A stretch of 64,000 nt of DNA, taken from the NCBI GenBank assembly GCA_025084515.1, contig JAJAGP010000554.1:1-64000 (forward strand). The letters are read 5' to 3'. The notes under the pieces were generated by a model that was given only the letters and a program-made list of their open reading frames with translations, searched no databases and was not told where the DNA came from. The DNA is from Ancistrus triradiatus. Taxonomy: Eukaryota > Chordata > Actinopteri > Siluriformes > Loricariidae. Numbering within the stretch: position 1 is the first letter of the stretch; every line of letters starts with the position of its first letter. Positions 1-10,440 of the stretch are shown here, piece after piece. Both the position numbers and the translations under genes were made by a program.

Positions 1-1299
1 AGAGGAATGCTCTGGCCATCCACTTGGATGAAACACGGAATCGAGTCATAAGTGGCCTTGGGGACTTGAAGCAAGGCAATCAGGATGCAAGCATGGAAGA
101 TCTTGTTAAGATCTTGATCTAGGATATCTTGAACTGCAACTCAGCATCATTGATCTGGCTCATATCCTTCACAATTGACCAAGTATTGAAGGAGGTTTCC
201 TCATCATCAAGAATCTAGCAGATGGAAGACAGAGTAAGTGGGTGCACCATCCAAATAAACAGTGGAAGAGAGCTCAGTGATGATCTCATTCGATGCTCTC
301 AACACAGCATGGAAGTAATGGGGAATGCAATAATTCATGGAAGCTGCAACCTATAGGTCACTTAATAGAGCCTCCTAATCTCTTGAAAGTTCCAACGTAT
401 TTGGGGTAAAGCTTCTTAGTCAGTGCCTGAACCGGGAGTTCTTAGTTTAAAGCTATGGTCATCTGGATTGAATCTGGGAGCCTGGCAGCAGTGGAGGTGA
501 ACGATCTTCTGGTTGCTATGGAGGATCATGCCAGTATGTTTTTGCACCTGCTCTACATGGCCTCAATGTGATGCATCTACTGATCCAATGGCAGAGGTGC
601 TATAGGATGAAAGCCAAGGGGCAATTGATACACATGGACATAGAGAGAGGACAAGGAAGTTCTAAGCGTTTTCACTGTTCCACTCCAGGGACGCTACTGG
701 CTCCAGGCCTCCTGAGTTTCTTGACAGCAAATGCAAAGTAATTTGGACAGTTGCATGTAGTTGCATTCTCAATTAAATTGACCAAAAACCACCTGTAGAA
801 ATTGCAGGCACAAGAGACAGATGGTAGTAATACAATTCAGTCCTCAGCAGTCTATGGAATTGCAGCCTGGAATTGCACTTCTGTTGGAGAAGAATCTGGC
901 TGCGTCCAGGGAAGGATGTCATTGCCTTCTTCTCGGCTGTAGAAAGTTGGTAGGCCATGGAGCATGGTCTATGTAGGGCTGATGTGGAGATAGCTTGGTG
1001 GAGTTTTGCTTGCTGGAGACCTCTGTAAGATCTGCATATAGGCAGTATGTCAGATGTCAGACCAGGAAACCAATTCTCAATCATTCCAGGAAGTTATGAG
1101 GTTATGAAGATGCAACCAGGGAAGTTCCAGTATTAGGAGAACTAGAGATGACTTTAGGCATTGTGAATGACATTGTGGGTGATCTGAAAAAGAATTGGCA
1201 TGCAGAAGAAATCTAAGTCATGGGTTAGGCAAGGAGTACTGAAGTGTGCCATGATGATCATTGAAATGGGTGCAGAATTAATGCTCAAACTGTGCAGTG
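1..1299. other. unassigned left flank, no gene recognised
   Basis: No recognisable exon or repeat. The longest open frame lies on the minus strand at 773-1084 (103 codons); it has no motif I know and no intact neighbour. Minus-strand reading of 1-600 gives short protein-like stretches broken by several stops, so an old retroelement or processed pseudogene is possible but not supported. The composition changes sharply at 1300, where the gypsy LTR begins. Confidence 0.4.
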
Positions 1300-1641
1300 T
1301 GTCACGCCCGCTGTCAGCTCGTCTGTCCACAGCCGCGTTCTAGAACGCTCTTCTTCTCCAACCTTCTAATCTTTTCCACCTGTTTCTTATTCATGCCTCT
1401 CTCCATCCCTATATAAACTCTCTTTCGTTCGTCTTTTCTTTGCTAAGTCACTTGGTTCCTTACCTTGTCTCTAAGCACTCGTTCTCGTAAGCTTGTATTC
1501 CTTCTCATCCTTTCACTCCGGCTTCGTCTTTCTTTCGCAGCCGCTCCTGTAGCTCAAAGTTATTCCTGCTATTGCAATAAACTCCGGATTATACGATTCA
1601 GTGGCCCGCGTGTGTCTCCTTCCCTCTAAGCCTGCGTTACA
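1300..1641 (+). repeat. 5' LTR of the gypsy element
   Basis: The LTR starts TGTCACGCCC and ends CTGCGTTACA, giving the usual TG...CA ends and about 342 bp. A TATA-like TATATAAA lies at 1410-1417 and an AATAAA polyadenylation signal at 1576-1581, the expected U3-R order. Immediately downstream (1642-1656) there is no clear TGG-type primer binding site; the short leader runs straight into a consensus-like Kozak GCCGCCATGG around the gag start. The boundaries are inferred from the TG/CA ends because no second LTR is available for comparison. Confidence 0.8.
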
Positions 1642-1656
1642 GTTGACTTAGCCGCC

Positions 1657-2638
1657 ATGGAGGCAGCGGCTACTGGATCGGATCCCGGTTCGGCTTCCGC
1701 GTTCGGACAACAACTCTCCGACCTTCGTACTCAGCTGGAGGAGGTAGCGCAAGTCATCACGCAACTCGCAGAGAACCAGCGCCCGCTCGGCATGCTGATC
1801 CCTACAGTGAACAAGCTCTCACAACGCGTGTCATGGCTTTCTCCGTCCCCGGCTGCCGCGGTTCCCGTGGCTTTAGATCCGCTTCCTTCCAGTACCATTC
1901 CAGTCCTTCTGCCCTCGCATTCGACTTACAAGATCACCTTGCCGGAAATATGATGGGGATCCGGATCGCTGCGAGGGCTTCCTGCTCCAGTATGAATTAT
2001 ACTTCACACATTCTCCTCCAGAGTCTGATGCAGCTCGTATTGCCCTGGTGATCTCCCTCCTAACCCACCATGCCTTTGAATCGGCCACCGCCATCTGGAC
2101 CCAGCAGGGGGAGGAATCTAGGGACTATCAACGATTCCTGGATGCCTTCCGCACCATCTTCCAGCATCCCCAAGAGGGTTGTTCCAGTGGTGAGTTGCTG
2201 CTGAATTTACGACAAGGACGCTGCTCAGCTGCTGAATATGCTCTCGAATTCCGCACTCTGGCGGCACAGAGCGGCTGGAACGCGGCAGCTCTCCTGTCGA
2301 CCTTTCACCAGGGACTGCACCCCGATCTAAGGAGGGAATTAGCGGGACGTGATGTCAACCTCACCCTGGAGGAACTCATCTCCCTCACCATTTGTCTGGA
2401 CCAGCTTCTCGGATCGCGGCCTCGTTTGGTTTCCCGTTCTATGCCTGCTCCCGTCGTGCGGGATTCTTCGCCGCCTCCTGAGACCATGGAGCTGGACGGT
2501 ACCCAACTCTCCGCCGAGGAGCGTCAACGCCGCCGCGTGTTGGGCTTATGCTGCTATTGTGGCTCCAATTGTCACCAATGCCCCAACTGCGACCTCGCAC
2601 CATCACCTCCGTCTACATCCTCTTACAGCCCTAATTGA
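1657..2638 (+). pseudogene. gag pseudogene of the gypsy element
   Basis: This is the structural capsid/nucleocapsid gene of the retrotransposon. The start at 1657 sits in a strong Kozak context. The first frame stays open to 1953; the gag-like reading then continues one frame over from about 1949 to 2638, which indicates a small deletion near 1948. The second segment shows the retrotransposon gag domain (FLDAFRTIFQHP, YALEFRTLAAQSGW, FHQGLHPDLRREL). At about 2549-2590 there is a CCHC zinc knuckle with exact C-X2-C-X4-H-X4-C spacing, typical of nucleocapsid RNA binding. The first segment may form a coiled coil (LSDLRTQLEEVAQVITQLAE). Gag ends just before the protease, which lies in another frame. 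Confidence 0.85.
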
Positions 2639-2990
2639 TTCCGGCGCCCAGGGGAACTTCATCGCCGACGATGTGGTTGCCACCTGGAAGATCCCCTGCA
2701 CCAGTCTCCCCACTGCTCGGGTGTCACCGCTGCGGACGGAAAACCCCTCGGCTCTGGTCTCCTCACCCGAGTCACCGCACCCCTGTGCTTGCTCACCAGC
2801 ACCACCCATGAGGAGACAATCTCTTTCCTGCCTCTGGCCTCCTTGGCCTATCCAGTCATCCTGGGTCTCCCCTGGCTTCACCGTCACGATCCGCTTATCT
2901 CCTGGTCCACTCGGGAGCTTCTTTGCTGGTCACCTTGGTGTGTTGACCATTGTCTACATCGCCCAGCCCTCCAGGTCAATTCTCTCCCGC
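2629..2990 (+). pseudogene. retroviral-type aspartic protease remnant
   Basis: The active-site motif ALIDSGAQGNFI (the D-S-G signature) is read near 2629-2664 in a frame different from gag. The C-terminal half, with LGLPWLHRHDP around 2866-2898, is read in the frame that continues into reverse transcriptase. At least one more frame change therefore lies between about 2700 and 2760. In intact relatives this enzyme cleaves the Gag-Pol polyprotein as a homodimer. Here the active-site loop survives but the chain is split, so it is inactive as encoded. Confidence 0.8.
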
Positions 2991-3964
2991 TGACCTCTGC
3001 GCCTACTCTCCCTCGCAACGTACCACAAGTCTACCAGGATTTGGCCCCGGTCTTTGGCGAAGGAGTACCGACCTGTCTGCCACCTCATCGTTCCTACGAC
3101 TGTGCGATAGATCTGGTACCCGACGCGCCTCTACCTAAAGCCCATCTATTCCCACTGTCACCGGCAGAAGAGAAGGCTATGAAAGATTACATCGCCGAGT
3201 ATCTCAGCCTGGGTTTCATACCTCCATCCACCTCGTCAGTTTCTGCTGGCTTCTTCTTTGTGCCCAAGCGGGACTCTACACTTCGGCTGTGTATTGATTA
3301 TCGGGGGCTTAACCGCATCACCAAGAAGTTCACCTACCCTCTTCCTCTTGTGCCCTCATCTTTGGAACAGCTTCGGTCCGCTCACTGGTACACCAAGCTG
3401 GACCTCCGCAATGCCTACAATCTTATCCGCGTCAAGGAGGGGGACGAGTGGAAGACGGCGTTCAGTACCACTTCTGGGCACTACGAATATCTGGTGATGC
3501 CTTTCGGCCTGGCCAACGCTCCCGCAGTCTTCCAGGCCTTTATCAACGACGTCCTCCGGGATATGTTGGGCCAATTCGTGATCATATACCTGGATGACAT
3601 CTTGGTCTCCTCCCCAGATCTTGACACTCATATCTCCCACGTACGTCAGGTCCTCGAAAGATTGCTGTCCCACCACCTCCGAGTGAAGGCCGAGAAGTTC
3701 GAATTCCATACTCAGTCTGTGCACTATCTCGGCTACATCATTTCACCCTCTGGTGTAGCGATGGATGACTCCAAGGTGTCTGCCGTTCTCGCTTGGCCCA
3801 CACTCAGGACCATCAAGGACCTTCAGAGGTTTCTGGGCTTCGCCAATTTTTACCGTCGCTTCATCAGGAACTTCAGCCAGACGATGGCACCCCTCACTTC
3901 TCTTCTACGGGGCAATCCTCGTTCCCTCCGATGGTCCCCGGAGGTAGAGACTCACCGACCATAA
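2990..3964 (+). pseudogene. reverse transcriptase domain of the gypsy pol
   Basis: An open frame carries a nearly complete gypsy reverse transcriptase. Visible blocks are FVPKRDSTLRLCIDYRGLN, then YTKLDLRNAYN with the first catalytic Asp at 3401-3403, then MPFGLANAPAVFQ from 3497, then YLDDILV with the two metal-binding Asp codons at 3593-3598, then LGYIISPSGVAMD and the thumb-like FLGFANFYRRFI. All three catalytic Asp residues are present. The frame ends at 3964, just after the thumb, because the following RNase H domain is mostly missing. The domain itself is the best preserved part of the element, but no full polyprotein could be made from this copy. Confidence 0.92.
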
Positions 3965-4108
3965 GAACCTGGAATATCTGTGTTCTGCCAAGCATCTCAA
4001 TGCTCGCCAAGCTCGCTGGTCTCTCTTCTTTGCCCGATTTCACTTCACTATTTCCTACTGACCCGGATCTAAAAATTACAAAGCCGATGCCCTCTCTCGC
4101 AGCCTGGA
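3945..4108 (+). pseudogene. RNase H C-terminal remnant after an internal deletion
   Basis: Directly after the reverse transcriptase thumb, in another frame, the sequence reads DHKNLEYL (from 3957), then RQARWSLFFARF, and after a stop KADALSR near 4081-4101. These are the last blocks of a gypsy RNase H and its linker. The preceding part, about 100 residues holding most of the catalytic acidic residues in the family, is absent. The junction falls at about 3945-3957. A simple deletion of roughly 300 bp is the easiest explanation. Confidence 0.85.
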
Positions 4109-4129
4109 CCCCGCCTTAGAGGCCCTGGA

Positions 4130-5075
4130 AGATCCAGCACCTATCCTTCCGGCCTTCTGTGTGGTCAGGGCCATCCAGTGAGATTTCGAACAGGAACTGG
4201 ATAACATGCTCTCCCAGATGTGCATTCCTCCTGGATGCCCTGGTGATAAGAAGTTCGTTCCTCCTGTTCTCCGCGATCGACTCATCACCTGGGCACATGT
4301 CTCCCTCTGCTCAGGTCATCCGGGAGAGACCCGCACCTATCAGCTCCTGGCGGCTCACCATTGGTGGAGTACGATGCGCAAAGATATTCATCACTTCGTA
4401 GCGTCCTGTAGCGTCTGTGCACAGAGCAAGATCCCATGCACCCTTCCTTCAGGTCAGCTCCATCCCCTGCCTATTCCTCAGCGGCCGTGGTCGCACATCA
4501 CACTGTACTTTATTTCAGACCTCCCATGCCCTCAGGGGTTCACCACCATCCTCTCCATCATTGATAGCTTTTCCCAAGCTGTGCGCTTCATTCTACTATG
4601 CAAGCTCCCCTCTGCTCTTCAGACGGCCGAGATTCTGTTCGAAAACGTGTTCCGTGCTTTTGGTATCCCGGAGGACATCCTGTCGAATCGAGGTCCTCAG
4701 TTCACCTCCTCGGTCTGGCAAGCGTTTTTGGGTAAGCTGGGAGCCTCACTGAGTCTCTCTTCGGGCTACCACCTGGAGTCCAATGGCCAGTGTGAGCGAT
4801 CCATCCAGGAGCTGAAGAAGTTCCTCCGATGCTATTGTCTACACAACCCGCTGGACTGGAGCCAGTTTCTCCCCTGGGCAGAGATTGCACAGAACTCCCT
4901 AAGACACTCTGCCACTGGCCTCACGCCGTTCCAGTGCGTCCTAGGTTACCAACCGCCCTTCGTGCCCTGGGACTCGACTCCCTCTGATGCACCGGTCGTT
5001 GACGACTGGTTAACGATCTGGAGTCAGGTACACCAGAGGATTGACAAGGCCATCCACCGTTACAAGAGGCACGCC
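4130..5075 (+). pseudogene. gypsy integrase, catalytic residue changed and 3' end lost
   Basis: The main open frame starts by 4206. The N-terminal zinc-binding region (GHPGETRT ... CSVCAQSK) is followed by the catalytic core. The first acidic residue is in LYFISDLP (codon 4518-4520). The second should be Asp in the SDRGPQF block but reads SNRGPQF (Asn codon 4686-4688). The Glu is in GQCERSIQEL (codon 4794-4796), exactly 35 residues after the second position, as in DD35E enzymes. The frame then enters unrelated sequence at about 5075, where antisense Tc1 DNA begins; the remaining codons to 5189 are not integrase. No chromodomain or 3' LTR is seen. Non-functional as encoded. Confidence 0.9.
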
Positions 5076-5977
5076 ATTGCTCAGGACATTGCTGGGAATC
5101 CCTTGCTCTGTGTGAGTAAGCATTATCCTGCAAAAAAATGCCAGTTGGAAGCCCTGCCAGGTGAAGCAACACATGGCCACAGGATGTAATTCACATATCG
5201 CTGAGTTGTTAGTGTCCCATGTATCATTACTACGGGTGACCAACTGTATGTGATGGCTCCCCAAATGGCTCCCCAGATCATCACACCAGCATTTGGGCCA
5301 GTGTATGTAACTGAATCGCTCGCCACAAAGTCTCCTTACTTGAACCTTGACCTCATTGGACCCAAAACAGAACCTGGATTCAATGCTAAAGATAATACGG
5401 TTGTAGTCTCTAGCAGTCCAGGTTTCTTGTTCAAGACTCAAGTGCAAATGAAGGCGACGGTGGCTGGTTGTCAATGGCAAGGCAACTAATGGGCCCTGTT
5501 ACAACAAATTTCTTTCTGCTAAGTGCCTGGACGTGGTCTGGGCAGAGACAGGGTGTGTATTGAAGGTGTCTCCAGTGTCTGGATGGTGGACAATGAGCTG
5601 CTTGTACTTGTCGGCAGATCAAGCCATCCTCTCTAATGGTGGTCAGCAATTTGTCAAAATGACTTTACTGATTCTGCCAATCCAGTGATCCACCCCATCT
5701 CAAAGTCTGGGCAACTGGGCAAAATGTCTTTGTGTCAAATATGTCTAGCAGTCATTGATCTTTCATCAAAAGGTACACTCCCCAAAAGTAACCTCTGAGA
5801 GCCTTTTTAGCCTCTTTCAGTAGGGGAAGCACTTTTACACTTGGCAAGACTCAGTGTCTAATCAGACCACACCTGTAATCATTTAAATAAATATCTGCCT
5901 GAGACATAACTGCATTTGCAGCAATCTCACATTTCTATCTGGATGTGTTATCTATTTATTTTTTGTCAATGAGTATA
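5076..5977 (-). mobile_element. Tc1-like transposon fragment, antisense, abutting the gypsy integrase
   Basis: Minus-strand reading shows Tc1 transposase blocks in alternating frames: RDYNRIIFSIESRFCFGS (the SDESRF block, its Asp replaced by Ile), GSHLGSHHIQLVTR, GTLTTQRYVNYIL and, near 5110-5150, the region just before the second catalytic Asp. Several frame changes break it. The right part (about 5755-5977) is a 5' untranslated/terminal segment ending in TTTTTGTCAATGAGTAT. The same segment recurs near 16728-16886 and 63507-63710. The 3' half of the transposase is missing at the gypsy junction. Confidence 0.82.
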
Positions 5978-7539
5978 CTGTATTAATGTCTTCTTGAGAG
6001 TAACAACCTGTAACATTTGTCCCTCATACTTATTCATCCACATTTACATTTGATCATTTAGGAGACACCCTTATCCAGAGCGACTTACAACTGATAGTCT
6101 TACAATTCAGTAGTCTGAGGTTACAGACTCATCCAGGCTGAGACCTGCAAGCACCTGGAGATCTTTAAAAATATGACACTCCTCACATTACTTCCAATAA
6201 CCATCCTTCACTGCAGGCACACAGATACTATCAGCACCCTGACAACCATGCTCTTGTCTTAAGATCAAAGGCCTCCTTTGGAAATCTCAACATACCGATT
6301 ATGTCTTATTCGCTGTCAGAAGTGGTATTTAGCTTTCGTTATCAACTAAAAAAACTTGTGTACAAAGTAAGCATTTTGAGAGCCATACATAAAAGAGGTC
6401 TCTTCCCGATTTCATATTTAAGGATGACAGGCTGTGTATCTACCCACTCCTTGTAATTTCACTTGCCTGCATTAAAAGGACTACCTTACTCATTGGACAC
6501 CTAAGTGGATATGACTATGGAGGCAGAGATTTGGAACAGAGTGGCACCTGCCAAATCAACTATCTCAAATGAGGCACAGTATCCTTACTAACACAAGCAT
6601 AGCATTAAAAAAAAGAAAAAAGAAAAACTTGACACTAAGTACCATGCCATGGTCCGTTAACTTTATGTGATTAAGAATGATTGGGTTCCTGCCTCGCCAC
6701 ACAGCGAGGATCAAAGAGCACGGGAGGCCTGTGAGAGCTCCTCCGTCCCTGCAGACTCTGTTTTCCCATTTTCTTTTGTACTTAATACATGCAAAACCAT
6801 CAACACTCCCTCCCTGAGCTATCCGATACCACAATGCACTGTCACATGGAATGAATGTATTTGTGGGACACAAATTTAAACATAGCCTGTAATTTATAGC
6901 ATGGAATGAAGAAGGGTACATAGGGAACTTGTAAAATTGCTTTTCGTGCCCTGGCACTGAATGATCTGACCTTATAAACTACATGAAACTATCACTTCCT
7001 TTGAGATCTATGTACATTCAACTTACAGAAGTGAAGTCTAAAACCTGTTGTGCGTTTTTAGTTTTTATAATAATTCAGTATGCTTTGCACTACTCCTCAC
7101 ATTGTAAATCTATATGCAATTATTGTGGTGCACTGAATGTGCTAACTGAAAACAAATGCTATTCATTCAGTAGCTTCAGTTAAAGGCTATATAGGGAAAG
7201 CTTGTGGACAAGCAAAACGGTGTTGCGCAGTCAGCATTTATTTGCTTTCTTTGTTTTACAAACAGGGCTAGTAGCAGCCTATTCAGCTGCTGAAACTCGA
7301 CGAGGGGATGTGCATACTTTTCAATGCAACAATTTCGGGAAGGCACTTAAAAAGAAGAAATGGAGATGGCGATAGTAAATGTTTGCTTGCATGCCTGTAA
7401 ATGTTTAGTTTAGAAAGTTATTAATGTGTATAATTATGTATAACAATTTAAAATATCTGGTAACACCTTTCTGTGAATTAAAGTTTTGTTCTTCTACATT
7501 TTGCATTAGCACATTATAGGAATCATTTTATGAATCAAT
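5978..7539. other. gene-free stretch, one small repeat
   Basis: AT-rich sequence without a convincing exon. Apart from the short dispersed repeat near 6045-6165 nothing is recognised. Open frames at 6565-6957 (minus) and 6667-6879 (plus) overlap each other, have no motif and look like chance. Confidence 0.4.
6045..6165 (+). repeat. dispersed fish repeat with the 'cttatccagagcgactta' core
   Basis: The stretch around 6050-6100 contains TTATCCAGAGCGACTTACA. This core is very common in fish genomes, from recollection of such repeats. A second copy lies at about 41570-41690 inside a deleted Tc1 element. I cannot assign it safely to a SINE or MITE class by eye. Confidence 0.6.
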
Positions 7540-7761
7540 TCATACATTTGTTCACTTTCTTATCTGCTTGATCCTGGACAGGGCCACGGGACAGCCAGTG
7601 ACTAACCGGAGGCATAGGATGCAAGGCAGGTGCAACCCTAGAGAGGGTGTCAATCCATTGTAGGGCACATACACACACACACTCATACAATAGGAGCACT
7701 TTAGAGGCACCAATTAACCTAAAGTATGTCTTGTGGGAGGAAACCGGAGAACCTGGAGTAA
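7540..7761 (-). repeat. SINE-type repeat, 3' part, minus strand
   Basis: Read on the minus strand this matches the body and tail of the better preserved copy at 16997-17327: the CCTCCCACA block, a (GT)-rich internal tract, the block after CCTGTC, and an AATGAATG-like tail at the low-coordinate end. The tRNA-like head is missing. Confidence 0.6.
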
Positions 7762-8563
7762 ACACATTTAGAGTAAAAATCATTTATAAATATCGGTTTT
7801 ATATGTTTAATTTTCCTTGAAGGTTATGACTATTGGCTTTTAGAACTCTGGACTATTGGTAGAACTCTGAGTGTACTTCCAGTCTATGAAAGCACATAGA
7901 CTGGTCAGTTTACGCCTTTTAAAATTGCAGAGTGGTAATAGTGGAACTAGGCATCCAATACAAAGGGGTCAGTGGATATCTTTACTGTGCCAGTAAGGGG
8001 TCACAAAAGGAGAAAGGATGAAGCTAAGGGAAGAAACAACTGACTGCAGAGGTCATTACAAGCTGGAACAGGTTCATTCTCTGCTTATCTCTGACTGCTC
8101 CAATGTCAACAATACTCTCCCAGAATCATAGTGTCAGAGTGAAAAGAAAAGAAAGTGTTTACAATTTAGGAAGGTCAAGGACTTGGGAACAGATAACTAA
8201 TAACAGAACATGACCACCTTGGCCTTTTCATGGGAGAGGGAAATTTCACTTGAGGATGTGCAGTTTAATATCAAAGTTTGTTGTTTTAAATTGTACACTT
8301 TTTTATGGTTAAATCTTTACAAGGTCATAACCCTAATAAGAGCACAAAACGAATGTTGCTCCTTTGCCAGAACAGGTTGTAATAAACAACGTAACAGCAT
8401 ATATCATGGAAGATATTTATCTGTAATACATCAGTCACACTTGCACTGTTGTTCCAGACCCAAAATTTGTTTGGATGGTTTTAATTAATGTGAGAAATTA
8501 CTTCTGGAGATTCACAGTTAAGAAATTGAATACTTTGGTCCCTAGATATATTATTAACGAAGG
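7762..8563. other. gene-free stretch
   Basis: No exon, RNA gene or recognisable repeat seen. The open frame at 8210-8488 (plus) has no family motif and sits immediately upstream of a Tc1 element; I treat it as chance. Confidence 0.4.
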
Positions 8564-10098
8564 TACAGTGGTGTTTGAAGTTTGTTGAATCCTTAGAATT
8601 TTCTCTATTTATGTATAGATATGCCTAAAACATTCATAAGATTTTCACATAGTCCTAAAGTAGATAAAGAGAACCCAGTAAAACAAATGAGACAAAATAT
8701 TATACTTAGTGATATTTATTGAGGAAAATGATCCAATATTACATATTAGTAAGGGGCCCAAAGTATGTGAACCTGTGCTTTCAGTATTGCTGTGACCCCC
8801 GTGCCAGCAATAAACTGAAACTAAACATTTCTGTAAAAAGGGTTGATCGTCTGCACAACGACTTGGAGGAATTTTAGCCCATCCTCCATACAGAAACAGC
8901 TTCAGCTATGGGATGTTGGTGGGTTTCCTCATATTAACTGCTGTTTTCAGGCCCTTCCACAACATTTCATGGGATTAAGGTCAAGGACTTTGACTTGGGC
9001 CATTCCAACCAACATTCCCTTTATTCTTCTTTAACATTCTTGGTAGAACATGTGTCTTAGGGTAGTTGTCTGCCCTGGACCCACCTCTTTGAGATTCAGT
9101 TTCATGGACAGAGTCCTGACCTTTTCTTTTAGAATTTTCTGATGTAAGTCCAGAATTCATTGGTTCCCATTTTCCCAATGATGGCAGCAAAACAGGGGCC
9201 CAAACCATGATACTAATGCACCATGTTTCCAGATGGGTGATGAAGGTTCTATGCTGGAATGCATTGTTTCCTTTTCCAACATAAACTTTCTTTCTTCCGT
9301 TAGCCTTCTGGTTGTCCACATGCTCTTTAGCAAACCTGCAGACAAGCAGAAAATGCTTCTTTTGGAGACGAAGTGGCTTTCTCACTTGCAACCCTGCCAT
9401 GACACCATTGTTGTTCGGTGTGCTGCTGATGTGGGACTCATGAACATCAAAATTAGTCAATGTGAGAGAGGCCTTCAGTTGCTTAGAAGAGAAAATACGT
9501 GGGTTTTTGTTGACTCGACACACTATACATGCCTTGCTCTTGGAGTGATCTTTGTTGGTTGATCACTCCTGGGGAGGGTAACAGTGGTCTTGAATTTCCT
9601 CCATTGTACACATCTGTCTGACTGTGGATTGGTGTAGTCCAAATTCTTTAGAGAAGGTTTTGTAACCTTTTCCAGCTTGATGAGCATCAACAACTCTTTT
9701 TCTGAGGTCCTCAGAAATTTCCTTTGTTTGTGCCATGATACATTTCCACAAACGTGTTGTAAAGAGCAGACTTTGATAGATCCCTGTTCTTTAAATAAAA
9801 CCGGGTGCCCACTCGCACCTGATTGTCATCCCACGGATTGAAAACACCTGCTCTAATTTCACCTTCAAATAAGATGCTAATCTTAGAGGTTCCACATACT
9901 ATTGGCTAATCCACTACTATGTAGATTGGATCATTTGCTCAATAACTTGAATGCACCAAGTTAATAATTTTGTATCATTGTTTAACTGGGTTATTTATCT
10001 ACTTTTACACTTGTGTGAAATCTGATCAGATTTTAGGTCAATATTTATGCGAAAATAGAAAGTTCTAAAGGGTTGACAACCTTTCAAGTCACCACTGA
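8564..10098 (-). mobile_element. Tc1-like transposon, family A, both ends present, dead
   Basis: About 1.53 kb. Left end TACAGTGGTGTTTGAAG, right end a complementary ...TCAAGTCACCACTG. The terminal inverted repeats are long, about 200 bp, and the left one can be followed through the GAGAACCCAGT and TTATTGAGGAAAATGATCC blocks, which reappear inverted at the right. The TA dinucleotide at the left matches the usual Tc1 target. The interior encodes a broken transposase on the minus strand. Other family A copies are at 36529-38016, 41186-41777, 49536-50460 and 58137-59775. Confidence 0.93.
8785..9736 (-). pseudogene. Tc1 transposase pseudogene, family A
   Basis: The enzyme cuts and pastes the element at TA sites. 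Minus-strand translation from the ATG at 9734-9736 begins MAQTKEISEDLRKRVVDAHQ and runs through the paired helix-turn-helix (FGLHQSTVRQM) before a frame change near 9620. A second frame at 8981-9523 carries later blocks (QLKASLTLTNFDVHES, NNNG, LQVRKPLRL, RFAKEHVDN, KGNNAFQHR). Intact fish relatives are about 340 residues; here no frame exceeds about 180 codons and several frameshifts separate the blocks. The catalytic core is scrambled, so it is inactive. Confidence 0.88.
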
Positions 10099-10159
10099 TC
10101 TAGACAAAGTGACTAGAACCCTCATGAATCCACATATTGAAGACCTAGATTGAAGAGTG

Positions 10160-10440
10160 GTCGGACATGGTCGCTCGGTGGATGAACGGTCACCTCACAG
10201 CCGTCCTGGATTCAATCCCAGGGGAGCGCTCTGGGTCCTTCGGGAGGAGGTCTACATGTTCTCACAGTGTTCGCGGTGGGCTTTACTGATGAGTATCCCA
10301 CCAGTCCAAAGACGTGTGTTAGGTTAATGGTGGTCTTAAAAGTGCCTTTACTGTGTGCGTTCATGAAGCTGTGAGAGATGTATGTGCCCTATCATGGATT
10401 GGCGCTCTTGTCTAGGGTTGCTCATGCTTGTGCCCTATGC
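10160..10440 (+). repeat. SINE-type repeat with tRNA-like head
   Basis: The 5' part (GTCGCTCGGTGGATGAACGG ... GGATTCAATCCCAGG) resembles a tRNA-derived head with A- and B-box-like sequences. The following TCCAAAGACGTGTGTTAGGT and GGATTGGCGCTCTTGTCTAG blocks match the copy at 16997-17327. The tail is eroded. Confidence 0.65.

Larger units (their letters stand above)
1300..5075 (+). mobile_element. Ty3/gypsy LTR retrotransposon, truncated and defective
   Basis: The order LTR, gag with zinc knuckle, protease, reverse transcriptase, RNase H remnant, integrase is that of Ty3/gypsy (Metaviridae), because integrase follows RNase H. The element is much richer in GC and CpG than its surroundings. It carries several frame changes, an internal deletion that removed most of RNase H, and a 3' truncation: shortly after the integrase core the sequence passes directly into an antisense Tc1 fragment at about 5075. 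No second LTR is visible in the window. It cannot be autonomous. The family is close to the gypsy elements common in fish; I cannot name the subfamily by eye. Confidence 0.93.

Noticed and set aside
773..1084. 103-codon minus-strand frame as a gene or retroelement
   Set aside because: No motif could be named and the flanking minus-strand reading is full of stops; left unassigned.
2603..2887. Minus-strand open frame within the gypsy element
   Set aside because: Shadow of the GC-rich pol sequence; no motif, opposite to a clearly coding strand.
5010..5480. 156-codon minus-strand frame as an intact gene
   Set aside because: Tc1 transposase remnant with frame changes that runs into antisense gypsy integrase at its C-terminal end.
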